The notes under the pieces: model-generated | Database searches by the model: none | What the model was told of the DNA's origin: nothing | What the model saw: the letters and a program-made list of their open reading frames with translations, nothing else | Translations under genes and position numbers: made by a program | Source of the DNA: Hydractinia symbiolongicarpus | Taxonomy: Eukaryota > Cnidaria > Hydrozoa > Anthoathecata > Hydractiniidae | Length of the DNA: 64,000 bases | Reading direction: 5' to 3' | Assembly (NCBI RefSeq): GCF_029227915.1 | Contig: NC_079888.1 | Coordinates: 23,292,001-23,356,000, forward strand | Part shown: positions 38,101 to 50,700 of the stretch, in pieces | Numbering within the stretch: the stretch's first letter is position 1 | Layout: every line of letters starts with the position of its first letter

Positions 38101-41100
38101 AGGTTTTCGTTTGCCAGCGATTAAACTTCTTTTATTCAGCGTCTCATCAAAAATGAAAACATTTTTAAAAACTACAAGTCTCATGCGTTTTAGTGGTGAG
38201 AAAGTAATTTAAAAAATCGTTCGGGAAATGAGTTTACTCCCTGGGTACTTTTTTTGTATACTTTTGACTATACGCGCTAAGCCCGGGATTTACGGGAAAT
38301 CGCGGGTTTTCGTTTGCCGGCGATTAAACTTCTTTTATTCAGCGTCTCATCAAAAATGAAAACATTTTTGAAAACTACAAGTCTCATGCGTTTTAGTGGT
38401 GAAAAAATAATATAATAAAATCGTTCGGGAAATGAGTTTACTCCCTGGGTACTTTCTTTGTATACTTTTGACTATACGGGCCGAGTCTGGGATTTACGGG
38501 AAATCGCAGATTTTCGTTTGCCGGCGATTAAACTTCTTTTATTCAGCGTCCCATCAAATATGAAAATATTTTTGAAAACTACAAGTCTCATGCGTTTTAG
38601 TGGTGAAAAAGTAATTTAAAAAATCGTTCGGGAAATGAGTTTACTTCCTGGGTACTTTCTTTGTATACTTTTGACTATACGGGCCAAGCCCGGGATTTAC
38701 GGGAAATCGCGGGTTTTCGTTTGCCGGCGATTAAACTTCTTTTATTCAGCGTCTCATCAATAGTGAAAACATTTTTAAAAACTACAAGTCTTATGCGTTT
38801 TAGTGGTGAAAAAATAATTTAAAAAATCGTTCTGGAAATGAGTTTACTACCTGGGTACTTTCTTTGTATACTTTTGACTATACGGGCCGAGTCCGGGATT
38901 TAGGGAAATCGCAGGTTTTCGTTTGCCGGCGATTAAACGTCTTTTATTCAGTGTCTCATCAAAAATGAAAACATTTTTGAAAACTACAAGTCTCATGCGA
39001 TTTTGTGGTGAAAAAATAATTTAAAAAACCGTTCGGGAAATGAGTTTACTCCCTGGGTACTTTCTTTGTATACTTTTGACTATACGGGCCGAGTCCGGGA
39101 TTTACGGGAAATCGCAGATTTTCGTTTGCCGGCAATTAAACTTCTTTTATTCAGCGTCCCATCAAATATGAAAAGATTTTTGAAAACTACAAGTCTCATG
39201 CGTTTAGTGGTAAAAGAATAATATAAAAAATCGTTCGGGAAATGAGTTTACTCCCTGGGTACTTTCTTTGTATACCTTTGACTATACGGGCCGAGTCCGG
39301 GATTTAGGGAAATCGCAGGTTTTCGTTTGCCGGCGATTAAACGTCTTTTATTCAGTGTCTCATCAAAAATGAAAACATTTTTGAAAACTACAAGTCTCAT
39401 GCGTTTTTGTGGTGAAAAAATAATTTAAAAAATCGTTCGGGAAATGAGTTTACTCCCTGGGTACTTTCTTTGTATACTTTTGACTATACGGGCCGAGTCC
39501 GGGATTTACGGGAAATCGCAGATTTTCGTTTGCCGGCAATTAAACTTCTTTTATTCAGCGTCCCATCAAATATGAAAAGATTTTTGAAAACTACAAGTCT
39601 CATGCGTTTAGTGGTAAAAGAATAATATAAAAAATCGTTCGGGAAATGAGTTTACTCCCTGGGTACTTTCTTTGTATACTTTTGACTATACAGGCCAAGC
39701 CCGGGATTTACGGGAAATCGCGGGTTTTCGTTTGCCGGCGATTAAACTTCTTTTATTCAGCGTCTTATCAATAGTGAAAACATTTTTAAAAACTACAAGT
39801 CTTATGCGTTTTAGTGGTGAAAAAATAATTTAAAAAATCGTTCTGGAAATGAGTTTACTACCTGGGTACTTTCTTTGTATACTTTTGACTATACGGGCCG
39901 AGTCCGGGATTTAGGGAAATCGCAGGTTTTCGTTTGCCGGCGATTAAACTGCTTTTATTCAGCGTCTCATTAAAAATGAAAACATTTTTGAAAACTACAA
40001 GTCTCATGCGTTTTAGTTGTGAAAAAATAATTTAAAAAATCGTTCGGGAAATGAGTTTACTCCCTGGGTACTTTCTTTGTATACTTTTGACTATACGGGC
40101 CAAGCCGGGATTTACGGGAAATTGCGGGTTTTCGTTTGCCGGCGCTTAAACTTCTTTTATTCAGCGTCTCATCAAAAATGAAAACATTTTTAAAAACTAC
40201 AAGTCTCATGGGCTTTAGTGGTGAAAAAATAATTTAAAAAATCCTTCTGGAAATGAGTTTACTCACAGGGTACTTTCTTTGTATACATTCGACTATACGT
40301 GCCAAGCCCGGGATTTACGGGAAATCGCGGGTTTTCGTTTGACGGCGATTAAACTTCTTTTATTCAGCGTCTCATCAAAAATGAAAACATTTTTGAAAAC
40401 TACAAGTCTCATGCGTTTTAGTGGTGAAAAAATAATTTAAAAAATCTTTCGGGAAATTAGTTTACTCCCTGGGTACTTTCTTTGTATACTTTTGACTATA
40501 CGGGCCAAGCCGGGATTTACGGGAAATCGCAGGTTTTCGTTTGCCGGCGATTAAACTTCTTTTATTCAGCGTCTCATCAAAAATGAAAACATTCTTGAAA
40601 ACTACAAGTCTCATGCGTTTTAGTGGTGAAAAAATAATATAAAAAATCGTTCGGGAAATGAGTTTACTCCCTGGGTACTTTCTTTGTATACTTTTGACTA
40701 TACGGGCCAAGCCTGGGATTTACGGGAAATCGCGGGTTTTCGTTTGCCGGCGATTAAACTTCTTTTATTCAGCGTCTCATCAAAAATGAAAACATTTTTA
40801 AAAACTACAAGTCTTATGCGTTTTAGTGGTGAAAAAATAATTTAAAAAATCGTTCTGGAAATGAGTTTACTCACAGGGTACTTTCTTTGTATACATTCGA
40901 CTAAACGTGCCAAGCCCGGGATTTACTGGAAATCGCGGGTTTTCGTTTGCCGGCGATTAAACTGCTTTTTTTCAGCGTCTCATCAAAAATGAAAACATTC
41001 TTGGAAACTACAAGTCTCATGCGTTTTAGTGGTGAAATAATAATTTAAAAAATCGTTTGGAAAATGAGTTTACTCCCTGTGTACTTTCTTTGTATACTTT

Positions 41101-42070
41101 TGACTATACGGGCCGAGTCCAGGATTTACGGTAAATCGCAGGTTTTCGTTTGCCAGCGATTAAACTTCTTTTATTCAGCGTCTCATCAAAAATGAAAACA
41201 TTTTTGAAAACTACAAGTCTTATGCGTTTTAGTGGTGAAAAAATAATTTAAAAAATCGTTCTGGAAATGAGTTTACTCACAGGGTACTTTCTTTGTATAC
41301 ATTCGACTATACGTGCCAAGCCCGGGATTTACGGGAAATCGCGGGTTTTCGTTTGCCGGCGATTAAACTGCTTTTTTTCAGCGTCTCATTAAAAATGAAA
41401 ACATTCTTGGAAACTACAAGTCTCATGCGTTTTAGTGGTGAAATAATAATTTAAAAAATCGTTTGGAAAATGAGTTTACTCCCTGTGTACTTTCTTTGTA
41501 TACTTTTGACTATACGGGCCGAGTCCAGGATTTACGGTAAATCGCAGGTTTTCGTTTGCCAGCGATTAAACTTCTTTTATTCAGCGTCTCATCAAAAATG
41601 AAAACATTTTTAAAAACTACAAGTCTCATGCGTTTTAGTGGTGAGAAAGTAATTTAAAAAATCGTTCGGGAAATGAGTTTACTCCCTGGGTACTTTTTTT
41701 GTATACTTTTGACTATACGCGCTAAGCCCGGGATTTACGGGAAATCGCGGGTTTTCGTTTGCCGGCGATTAAACTTCTTTTATTCAGCGTCTCATCAAAA
41801 ATGAAAACATTTTTGAAAACTACAAGTCTCATGCGTTTTAGTGGTGAAAAAATAATATAATAAAATCGTTCGGGAAATGAGTTTACTCCCTGGGTACTTT
41901 CTTTGTATACTTTTGACTATACGGGCCGAGTCTGGGATTTACGGGAAATCGCAGATTTTCGTTTGCCGGCGATTAAACTTCTTTTATTCAGCGTCCCATC
42001 AAATATGAAAATATTTTTGAAAACTACAAGTCTCATGCGTTTTAGTGGTGAAAAAGTAATTTAAAAAATC
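35180..42070 (+). repeat. Tandem 17-monomer duplication, 3445-bp unit
   Basis: Two adjacent copies, about 35180-38625 and 38625-42070. ATCAATAGTG lies at 35311 and 38756, CGTTCGG after AAAC at 35585 and 39030, and GCCTGGG at 37266 and 40711, all 3445 bp apart. I noticed only scattered single-base differences (TTACTTCC/TTACTCCC near 36612/40057, ACTATACG/ACTAAACG near 37456/40901, CATCAAAA/CATTAAAA near 37943/41388). Both copies contain two consecutive C-E pairs and a CGCGCTAAGCCC monomer. Confidence 0.9.
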
Positions 42071-43494
42071 GTTCGGGAAATGAGTTTACTTCCTGGGTAC
42101 TTTCTTTGTATACTTTTGACTATACGGGCGAAGCCCGGGATTTAAGGGAAATCGCAGGTTTTCGTTTGCCGGCGATTAAACGTCTTTTATTCAGTGTCTC
42201 ATCAAAAATGAAAACATTTTTGAAAACTACAAGTCTCATGCGTTTTTGTGGTGAAAAAATAATTTAAAAAATCGTTCAGGAAATGAGTTTACTCCCTGGG
42301 TACTTTCTTTGTATACTTTTGACTATACGGGCCGAGTCCGGGATTTACGGGAAATCGCAGATTTTCGTTTGCCGGCAATTAAACTTCTTTTATTCAGCGT
42401 CCCATCAAATATGAAAAGATTTTTGAAAACTACAAGTCTCATGCGTTTAGTGGTAAAAAAATAATTTAAAAAATCGTTCTGGAAATGAGTTTACTACCTG
42501 GGTACTTTCTTTGTATACTTTTGACTATACGGGCCGAGTCCGGGATTTAGGGAAATCGCAGGTTTTCGTTTGCCGGCGATTAAACGTCTTTTATTCAGTG
42601 TCTCATCAAAAATGAAAACATTTTTGAAAACTACAAGTCTCATGCGTTTTTGTGGTGAAAAAATAATTTAAAAAATCGTTCGGGAAATGAGTTTACTCCC
42701 TGGGTACTTTCTTTGTATACTTTTGACTATACGGGCCGAGTCCGGGATTTACGGGAAATCGCAGATTTTCGTTTGCCGGCAATTAAACTTCTTTTATTCA
42801 GCGTCCCATCAAATATGAAAAGATTTTTGAAAACTACAAGTCTCATGCGTTTAGTGGTAAAAAAATAATATAAAAAATCGTTCGGGAAATGAGTTTACTC
42901 CCTGGGTACTTTCTTTGTATACTTTTGACTATACGGGCCAAGCCCGGGATTTACGGGAAATCGCGGGTTTTCGTTTGCCGGCGATTAAACTTCTTTTATT
43001 CAGCGTCTCATCAATAGTGAAAACATTTTTAAAAACTACAAGTCTTATGCGTTTTAGTGGTGAAAAAATAATTTAAAAAATCGTTCTGGAAATGAGTTTA
43101 CTACCTGGGTACTTTCTTTGTATACTTTTGACTATACGGGCCGAGTCCGGGATTTAGGGAAATCGCAGGTTTTCGTTTGCCGGCGATTAAACTGCTTTTA
43201 TTCAGCGTCTCATTAAAAATGAAAACATTTTTGAAAACTACAAGTCTCATGCGTTTTAGTGGTGAAAAAATAATTTAAAAAATCGTTCGGGAAATGAGTT
43301 TACTCCCTGGGTACTTTCTTTGTATACTTTTGACTATACGGGCCAAGCCGGGATTTACGGGAAATTGCGGGTTTTCGTTTGCCGGCGCTTAAACTTCTTT
43401 TATTCAGCGTCCCATCAAATATGAAAAGATTTTTGAAAACTACAAGTCTCATGCGTTTAGTGGTAAAAGAATAATATAAAAAATCGTTCGGAAA
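42071..43494 (+). repeat. Link segment between the 17-mer copies and the 9116-bp copy
   Basis: Seven monomers. The first, with GCGAAGCCCGGGATTTAAGGG and AAACGTC, resembles the copy near 34835. It is followed by two rounds of cagatt/D and B-like copies with AAACGTCTTTTATTCAGTG, an A and a B copy, then a GCGCTTAAAC copy joined to a D tail. The composition is that of the surrounding 35-46 kb domain in a new order. Confidence 0.8.
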
Positions 43495-46400
43495 ATGAGT
43501 TTACTCACAGGGTACTTTCTTTGTATACATTCGACTATACGTGCCAAGCCCTGGATTTACGGGAATTCGCGGGTTTTCGTTTGCCGGCGATTAAACTGCT
43601 TTTATTAGGCGTCTCATCAAAAATGAAAACATTCTTGAAAACTACAAGTCTCATGCGTTTTAGTGGTGAAATAATAATTTAAAAAATCGTTTGGAAAATG
43701 AGTTTACTCCCTGGGTACTTTCTTTGTATACTTTTGACTTTACGGGCCGAGTCCAGGATTTACGGGAAATCGCAGGTTTTCGTTTGCTGGCGATTTTACT
43801 TCTTTTATTCACCGTCATATCAAAAATGAAAACATTTTTAAAAACTACAAGTCTCATGCGTTTTAGTGGTGAAAAAGTAATTTAAAAAATCGTTCGGGAA
43901 ATGAGTTTACTCCCTGGGTACTTTCTTTGTATACTTTTGACTATACGGGCCAAGCCCGGGATTTAAGGGAAATCGCAGGTTTTCGTTTGCCGGCGATTAA
44001 ACGTCTTTTATTCAGTGTCTCATCAAAAATGAAAACATTTTTGAAAACTACAAGTCTCATGCGTTTTAGTGGTGAAAAAATAATTTAAAAAATCGTTCGG
44101 GAAATGAGTTTACTCCCTGGGTACTTTCTTTGTATACTTTTGACTATACGGGCCGAGTCCGGGATTTACGGGAAATCGCAGATTTTCGTTTGCCGGCAAT
44201 TAAACTTCTTTTATTCAGCGTCCCATCAAATATGAAAAGATTTTTGAAAACTACAAGTCTCATGCGTTTAGTGGTAAAAAAATAATACAAAAAATCGTTC
44301 GGGAAATGAGTTTACTCCCTGGGTACTTTCTTTGTATACTTTTGACTATACGGGCCAAGCCCGGGATTTACGGGAAATCGCGGGTTTTCGTTTGCCGGCG
44401 ATTAAACTTCTTTTATTCAGCGTCTCATCAATAGTGAAAACATTTTTAAAAACTACAAGTCTTATGCGTTTTAGTGGTGAAAAAATAATTTAAAAAATCG
44501 TTCTGGAAATGAGTTTACTACCTGGGTACTTTCTTTGTATACTTTTGACTATACGGGCCGAGTCCGGGATTTAGGGAAATCGCAGGTTTTCGTTTGCCGG
44601 CGATTAAACGTCTTTTATTCAGTGTCTCATCAAAAATGAAAACATTTTTGAAAACTACAAGTCTCATGCGTTTTTGTGGTGAAAAAATAATTTAAAAAAC
44701 CGTTCGGGAAATGAGTTTACTCCCTGGGTACTTTCTTTGTATACTTTTGACTATACGGGCCGAGTCCGGGATTTACGGGAAATCGCAGATTTTCGTTTGC
44801 CGGCAATTAAACTTCTTTTATTCAGCGTCCCATCAAATATGAAAAGATTTTTGAAAACTACAAGTCTCATGCGTTTAGTGGTAAAAGAATAATATAAAAA
44901 ATCGTTCGGGAAATGAGTTTACTCCCTGGGTACTTTCTTTGTATACCTTTGACTATACGGGCCGAGTCCGGGATTTAGGGAAATCGCAGGTTTTCGTTTG
45001 CCGGCGATTAAACGTCTTTTATTCAGTGTCTCATCAAAAATGAAAACATTTTTGAAAACTACAAGTCTCATGCGTTTTTGTGGTGAAAAAATAATTTAAA
45101 AAATCGTTCGGGAAATGAGTTTACTCCCTGGGTACTTTCTTTGTATACTTTTGACTATACGGGCCGAGTCCGGGATTTACGGGAAATCGCAGATTTTCGT
45201 TTGCCGGCAATTAAACTTCTTTTATTCAGCGTCCCATCAAATATGAAAAGATTTTTGAAAACTACAAGTCTCATGCGTTTAGTGGTAAAAGAATAATATA
45301 AAAAATCGTTCGGGAAATGAGTTTACTCCCTGGGTACTTTCTTTGTATACTTTTGACTATACAGGCCAAGCCCGGGATTTACGGGAAATCGCGGGTTTTC
45401 GTTTGCCGGCGATTAAACTTCTTTTATTCAGCGTCTTATCAATAGTGAAAACATTTTTAAAAACTACAAGTCTTATGCGTTTTAGTGGTGAAAAAATAAT
45501 TTAAAAAATCGTTCTGGAAATGAGTTTACTACCTGGGTACTTTCTTTGTATACTTTTGACTATACGGGCCGAGTCCGGGATTTAGGGAAATCGCAGGTTT
45601 TCGTTTGCCGGCGATTAAACTGCTTTTATTCAGCGTCTCATCAAAAATGAAAACATTTTTGAAAACTACAAGTCTCATGCGTTTTAGTTGTGAAAAAATA
45701 ATTTAAAAAATCGTTCGGGAAATGAGTTTACTCCCTGGGTACTTTCTTTGTATACTTTTGACTATACGGGCCAAGCCGGGATTTACGGGAAATTGCGGGT
45801 TTTCGTTTGCCGGCGCTTAAACTTCTTTTATTCAGCGTCTCATCAAAAATGAAAACATTTTTAAAAACTACAAGTCTCATGGGCTTTAGTGGTGAAAAAA
45901 TAATTTAAAAAATCCTTCTGGAAATGAGTTTACTCACAGGGTACTTTCTTTGTATACATTCGACTATACGTGCCAAGCCCGGGATTTACGGGAAATCGCG
46001 GGTTTTCGTTTGACGGCGATTAAACTTCTTTTATTCAGCGTCTCATCAAAAATGAAAACATTTTTGAAAACTACAAGTCTCATGCGTTTTAGTGGTGAAA
46101 AAATAATTTAAAAAATCTTTCGGGAAATTAGTTTACTCCCTGGGTACTTTCTTTGTATACTTTTAACTATACGGGCCAAGCCGGGATTTACGGGAAATCG
46201 CAGGTTTTCGTTTGCCGGCGATTAAACTTCTTTTATTCAGCGTCTCATCAAAAATGAAAACATTCTTGAAAACTACAAGTCTCATGCGTTTTAGTGGTGA
46301 AAAAATAATATAAAAAATCGTTCGGGAAATGAGTTTACTCCCTGGGTACTTTCTTTGTATACTTTTGACTATACGGGCCAAGCCTGGGATTTACGGGAAA

Positions 46401-47799
46401 TCGCGGGTTTTCGTTTGCCGGCGATTAAACTTCTTTTATTCAGCGTCTCATCAAAAATGAAAACATTTTTAAAAACTACAAGTCTTATGCGTTTTAGTGG
46501 TGAAAAAATAATTTAAAAAATCGTTCTGGAAATGAGTTTACTCACAGGGTACTTTCTTTGTATACATTCGACTATACGTGCCAAGCCCGGGATTTACTGG
46601 AAATCGCGGGTTTTCGTTTGCCGGCGATTAAACTGCTTTTTTTCAGCGTCTCATCAAAAATGAAAACATTCTTGGAAACTACAAGTCTCATGCGTTTTAG
46701 TGGTGAAATAATAATTTAAAAAATCGTTTGGAAAATGAGTTTACTCCCTGTGTACTTTCTTTGTATACTTTTGACTATACGGGCCGAGTCCAGGATTTAC
46801 GGTAAATCGCAGGTTTTCGTTTGCCAGCGATTAAACTTCTTTTATTCAGCGTCTCATCAAAAATGAAAACATTTTTGAAAACTACAAGTCTTATGCGTTT
46901 TAGTGGTGAAAAAATAATTTAAAAAATCGTTCTGGAAATGAGTTTACTCACAGGGTACTTTCTTTGTATACATTCGACTATACGTGCCAAGCCCGGGATT
47001 TACGGGAAATCGCGGGTTTTCGTTTGCCGGCGATTAAACTGCTTTTTTTCAGCGTCTCATCAAAAATGAAAACATTCTTGGAAACTACAAGTCTCATGCG
47101 TTTTAGTGGTGAAATAATAATTTAAAAAATCGTTTGGAAAATGAGTTTACTCCCTGTGTACTTTCTTTGTATACTTTTGACTATACGGGCCGAGTCCAGG
47201 ATTTACGGTAAATCGCAGGTTTTCGTTTGCCAGCGATTAAACTTCTTTTATTCAGCGTCTCATCAAAAATGAAAACATTTTTAAAAACTACAAGTCTCAT
47301 GCGTTTTAGTGGTGAGAAAGTAATTTAAAAAATCGTTCGGGAAATGAGTTTACTCCCTGGGTACTTTTTTTGTATACTTTTGACTATACGCGCTAAGCCC
47401 GGGATTTACGGGAAATCGCGGGTTTTCGTTTGCCGGCGATTAAACTTCTTTTATTCAGCGTCTCATCAAAAATGAAAACATTTTTGAAAACTACAAGTCT
47501 CATGCGTTTTAGTGGTGAAAAAATAATATAATAAAATCGTTCGGGAAATGAGTTTACTCCCTGGGTACTTTCTTTGTATACTTTTGACTATACGGGCCGA
47601 GTCTGGGATTTACGGGAAATCGCAGATTTTCGTTTGCCGGCGATTAAACTTCTTTTATTCAGCGTCCCATCAAATATGAAAATATTTTTGAAAACTACAA
47701 GTCTCATGCGTTTTAGTGGTGAAAAAGTAATTTAAAAAATCGTTCGGGAAATGAGTTTACTTCCTGGGTACTTTCTTTGTATACTTTTGACTATACGGG

Positions 47800-50700
47800 C
47801 CAAGCCCGGGATTTACGGGAAATCGCGGGTTTTCGTTTGCCGGCGATTAAACTTCTTTTATTCAGCGTCTCATCAATAGTGAAAACATTTTTAAAAACTA
47901 CAAGTCTTATGCGTTTTAGTGGTGAAAAAATAATTTAAAAAATCGTTCTGGAAATGAGTTTACTACCTGGGTACTTTCTTTGTATACTTTTGACTATACG
48001 GGCCGAGTCCGGGATTTAGGGAAATCGCAGGTTTTCGTTTGCCGGCGATTAAACTGCTTTTATTCAGCGTCTCATTAAAAATGAAAACATTTTTGAAAAC
48101 TACAAGTCTCATGCGTTTTAGTGGTGAAAAAATAATTTAAAAAATCGTTCGGGAAATGAGTTTACTCCCTGGGTACTTTCTTTGTATACTTTTGACTATA
48201 CGGGCCAAGCCGGGATTTACGGGAAATTGCGGGTTTTCGTTTGCCGGCGCTTAAACTTCTTTTATTCAGCGTCTCATCAAAAATAAAAACATTTTTAAAA
48301 GCTACAAGTCTCATGGGCTTTAGTGGTGAAAAAATAATTTAAAAAATCCTTCTGGAAATGAGTTTACTCACAGGGTACTTTCTTTGTATACATTCGACTA
48401 TACGTGCCAAGCCCGGGATTTACGGGAAATCGCGGGTTTTCGTTTGCCGGCGATTAAACTTCTTTTATTCAGCGTCTCATCAAAAATGAAAACATTTTTG
48501 AAAACTACAAGTCTCATGCGTTTTAGTGGTGAAAAAATAATTTAAAAAATCGTTCGGGAAATGAGTTTACTCCCTGGGTACTTTCTTTGTATACTTTTGA
48601 CTATACGGGCCAAGCCGGGATTTACCGGAAATCGCAGGTTTTCGTTTGCCGGCGATTAAACTTCTTTTATTCAGCGTCTCATCAAAAATGAAAACATTCT
48701 TGAAAACTACAAGTCTCATGCGTTTTAGTGGTGAAAAAATAATATAAAAAATCGTTCGGGAAATGAGTTTACTCCCTGGGTACTTTCTTTGTATACTTTT
48801 GACTATACGGGCCAAGCCTGGGATTTACGGGAAATCGCGGGTTTTCGTTTGCCGGCGATTAAACTTCTTTTATTCAGCGTCTCATCAAAAATGAAAACAT
48901 TTTTGAAAACTACAAGTCTCATGCGTTTTAGTGGTGAAAAAATAATTTAAAAAATCGTTCGGGAAATGAGTTTACTCCCTGGGTACTTTCTTTGTATACT
49001 TTTGACTATACGGGCCAAGCTGGGATTTACGGGAAATCGCAGGTTTTCGTTTGCCGGCGATTAAACTTCTTTTATTCAGCGTCTCATCAAAAATGAAAAC
49101 ATTCTTGAAAACTACAAGTCTCATGCGTTTTAGTGGTGAAAAAGTAATATAAAAAATCGTTCGGGAAATGAGTTTACTCCCTGGGTACTTTCTTTGTATA
49201 CTTTTGACTATACGGGCCAAGCCTGGGATTTACGGGAAATCGCGGGTTTTCGTTTGCCGGCGATTAAACTTCTTTTATTCAGCGTCTCATCAAAAATGAA
49301 AACATTTTTGAAAACTACAAGTCTCATGCGTTTTAGTGGTGAAAAAATAATATAAAAAAATCGTTCGGGAAATGAGTTTACTCCCTGGGTACTTTCTTTG
49401 TATACTTTTGACTATACGGGCCGAGTCCGGGATTTACGAGAAATCGCAGATTTTCGTTTGCCGGCGATTAAACTTCTTTTATTCAGCGTCCCATCAAATA
49501 TGAAAATATTTTTGAAAACTACAAGTCTCATGCGTTTTAGTGGTGAAAAAGTAATTTAAAAAATCGTTCGGGAAATGAGTTTACTCCCTGGGTACTTTCT
49601 TTGTATACTTTTGACTATACGGGCCAAGCCCGAGATTTACGGGAAATCGCGGGTTTTCGTTTGCCGGCGATTAAACTTCTTTTATTCAGCGTCTCATCAA
49701 TAGTGAAAACATTTTTAAAAACTACAAGTCTTATGCGTTTTAGTGGTGAAAAAATAATTTAAAAAATCGTTCTGGAAATGAGTTTACTACCTGGGTACTT
49801 TCTTTGTATACTTTTGACTATACGGGCCGAGTCCGGGATTTAGGGAAATCGCAGGTTTTCGTTTGCCGGCGATTAAACGTCTTTTATTCAGCGTCTCATC
49901 AAAAATGAAAACATTTTTGAAAACTACAAGTCTCATGCGTTTTTGTGGTGAAAAAATAATTTAAAAAATCGTTCGGGAAATGAGTTTACTCCCTGGGTAC
50001 TTTCTTTGTATACTTTTGACTATACGGGCCGAGTCCGGGATTTACGGGAAATCGCAGATTTTCGTTTGCCGGCAATTAAACTTCTTTTATTCAGCGTCCC
50101 ATCAAATATGAAAAGATTTTTGAAAACTACAAGTCTCATGCGTTTAGTGGTAAAAAAATAATATAAAAAATCGTTCGGGAAATGAGTTTACTCCCTGGGT
50201 ACTTTCTTTGTATACTTTTGACTATACGGGCCAAGCCCGGGATTTACGGGAAATCGCGGGTTTTCGTTTGCCGGCGATTAAACTTCTTTTATTCAGCGTC
50301 TCATCAATAGTGAAAACATTTTTAAAAACTACAAGTCTTATGCGTTTTAGTGGTGAAAAAATAATTTAAAAAATCGTTCTGGAAATGAGTTTACTACCAG
50401 GGTACTTTCTTTGTATACTTTTGACTATACGGGCCGAGTCCGGGATTTAGGGAAATCGCAGGTTTTCGTTTGCCGGCGATTAACCTGCTTTTATTCAGCG
50501 TCTCATTAAAAATGAAAACATTTTTGAAAACTACAAGTCTCATGCGTTTTAGTGGTGAAAAAATAATTTAAAAAATCGTTCGGGAAATGAGTTTACTCCC
50601 TGGGTACTTTCTTTGTATACTTTTGACTATACGGGCCAAGCCGGGATTTACGGGAAATTGCGGGTTTTCGTTTGCCGGCGCTTAAACTTCTTTTATTCAG

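Larger units (their letters stand above)
34379..48046 (+). repeat. 45-monomer (9116-bp) duplication
   Basis: About 34379-38930 recurs at about 43495-48046. Markers exactly 9116 bp apart include ATGAGTTTACTCAC at 34379/43495, the doubly altered GCTGGCGATTTTACTTC with CACCGTCATATC near 34670/43786, AAACCGTTCGG at about 35581/44697, GCCTGGG at 37266/46382 and ATCAATAGTG at 38756/47872. Differences are few: GACTATACGGG against GACTTTACGGG in the second E-like monomer and GCGATTTTGTGG against GCGTTTTTGTGG. The interval between the copies holds a further 3445-bp duplicate and about 1.4 kb of related monomers. Confidence 0.88.
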
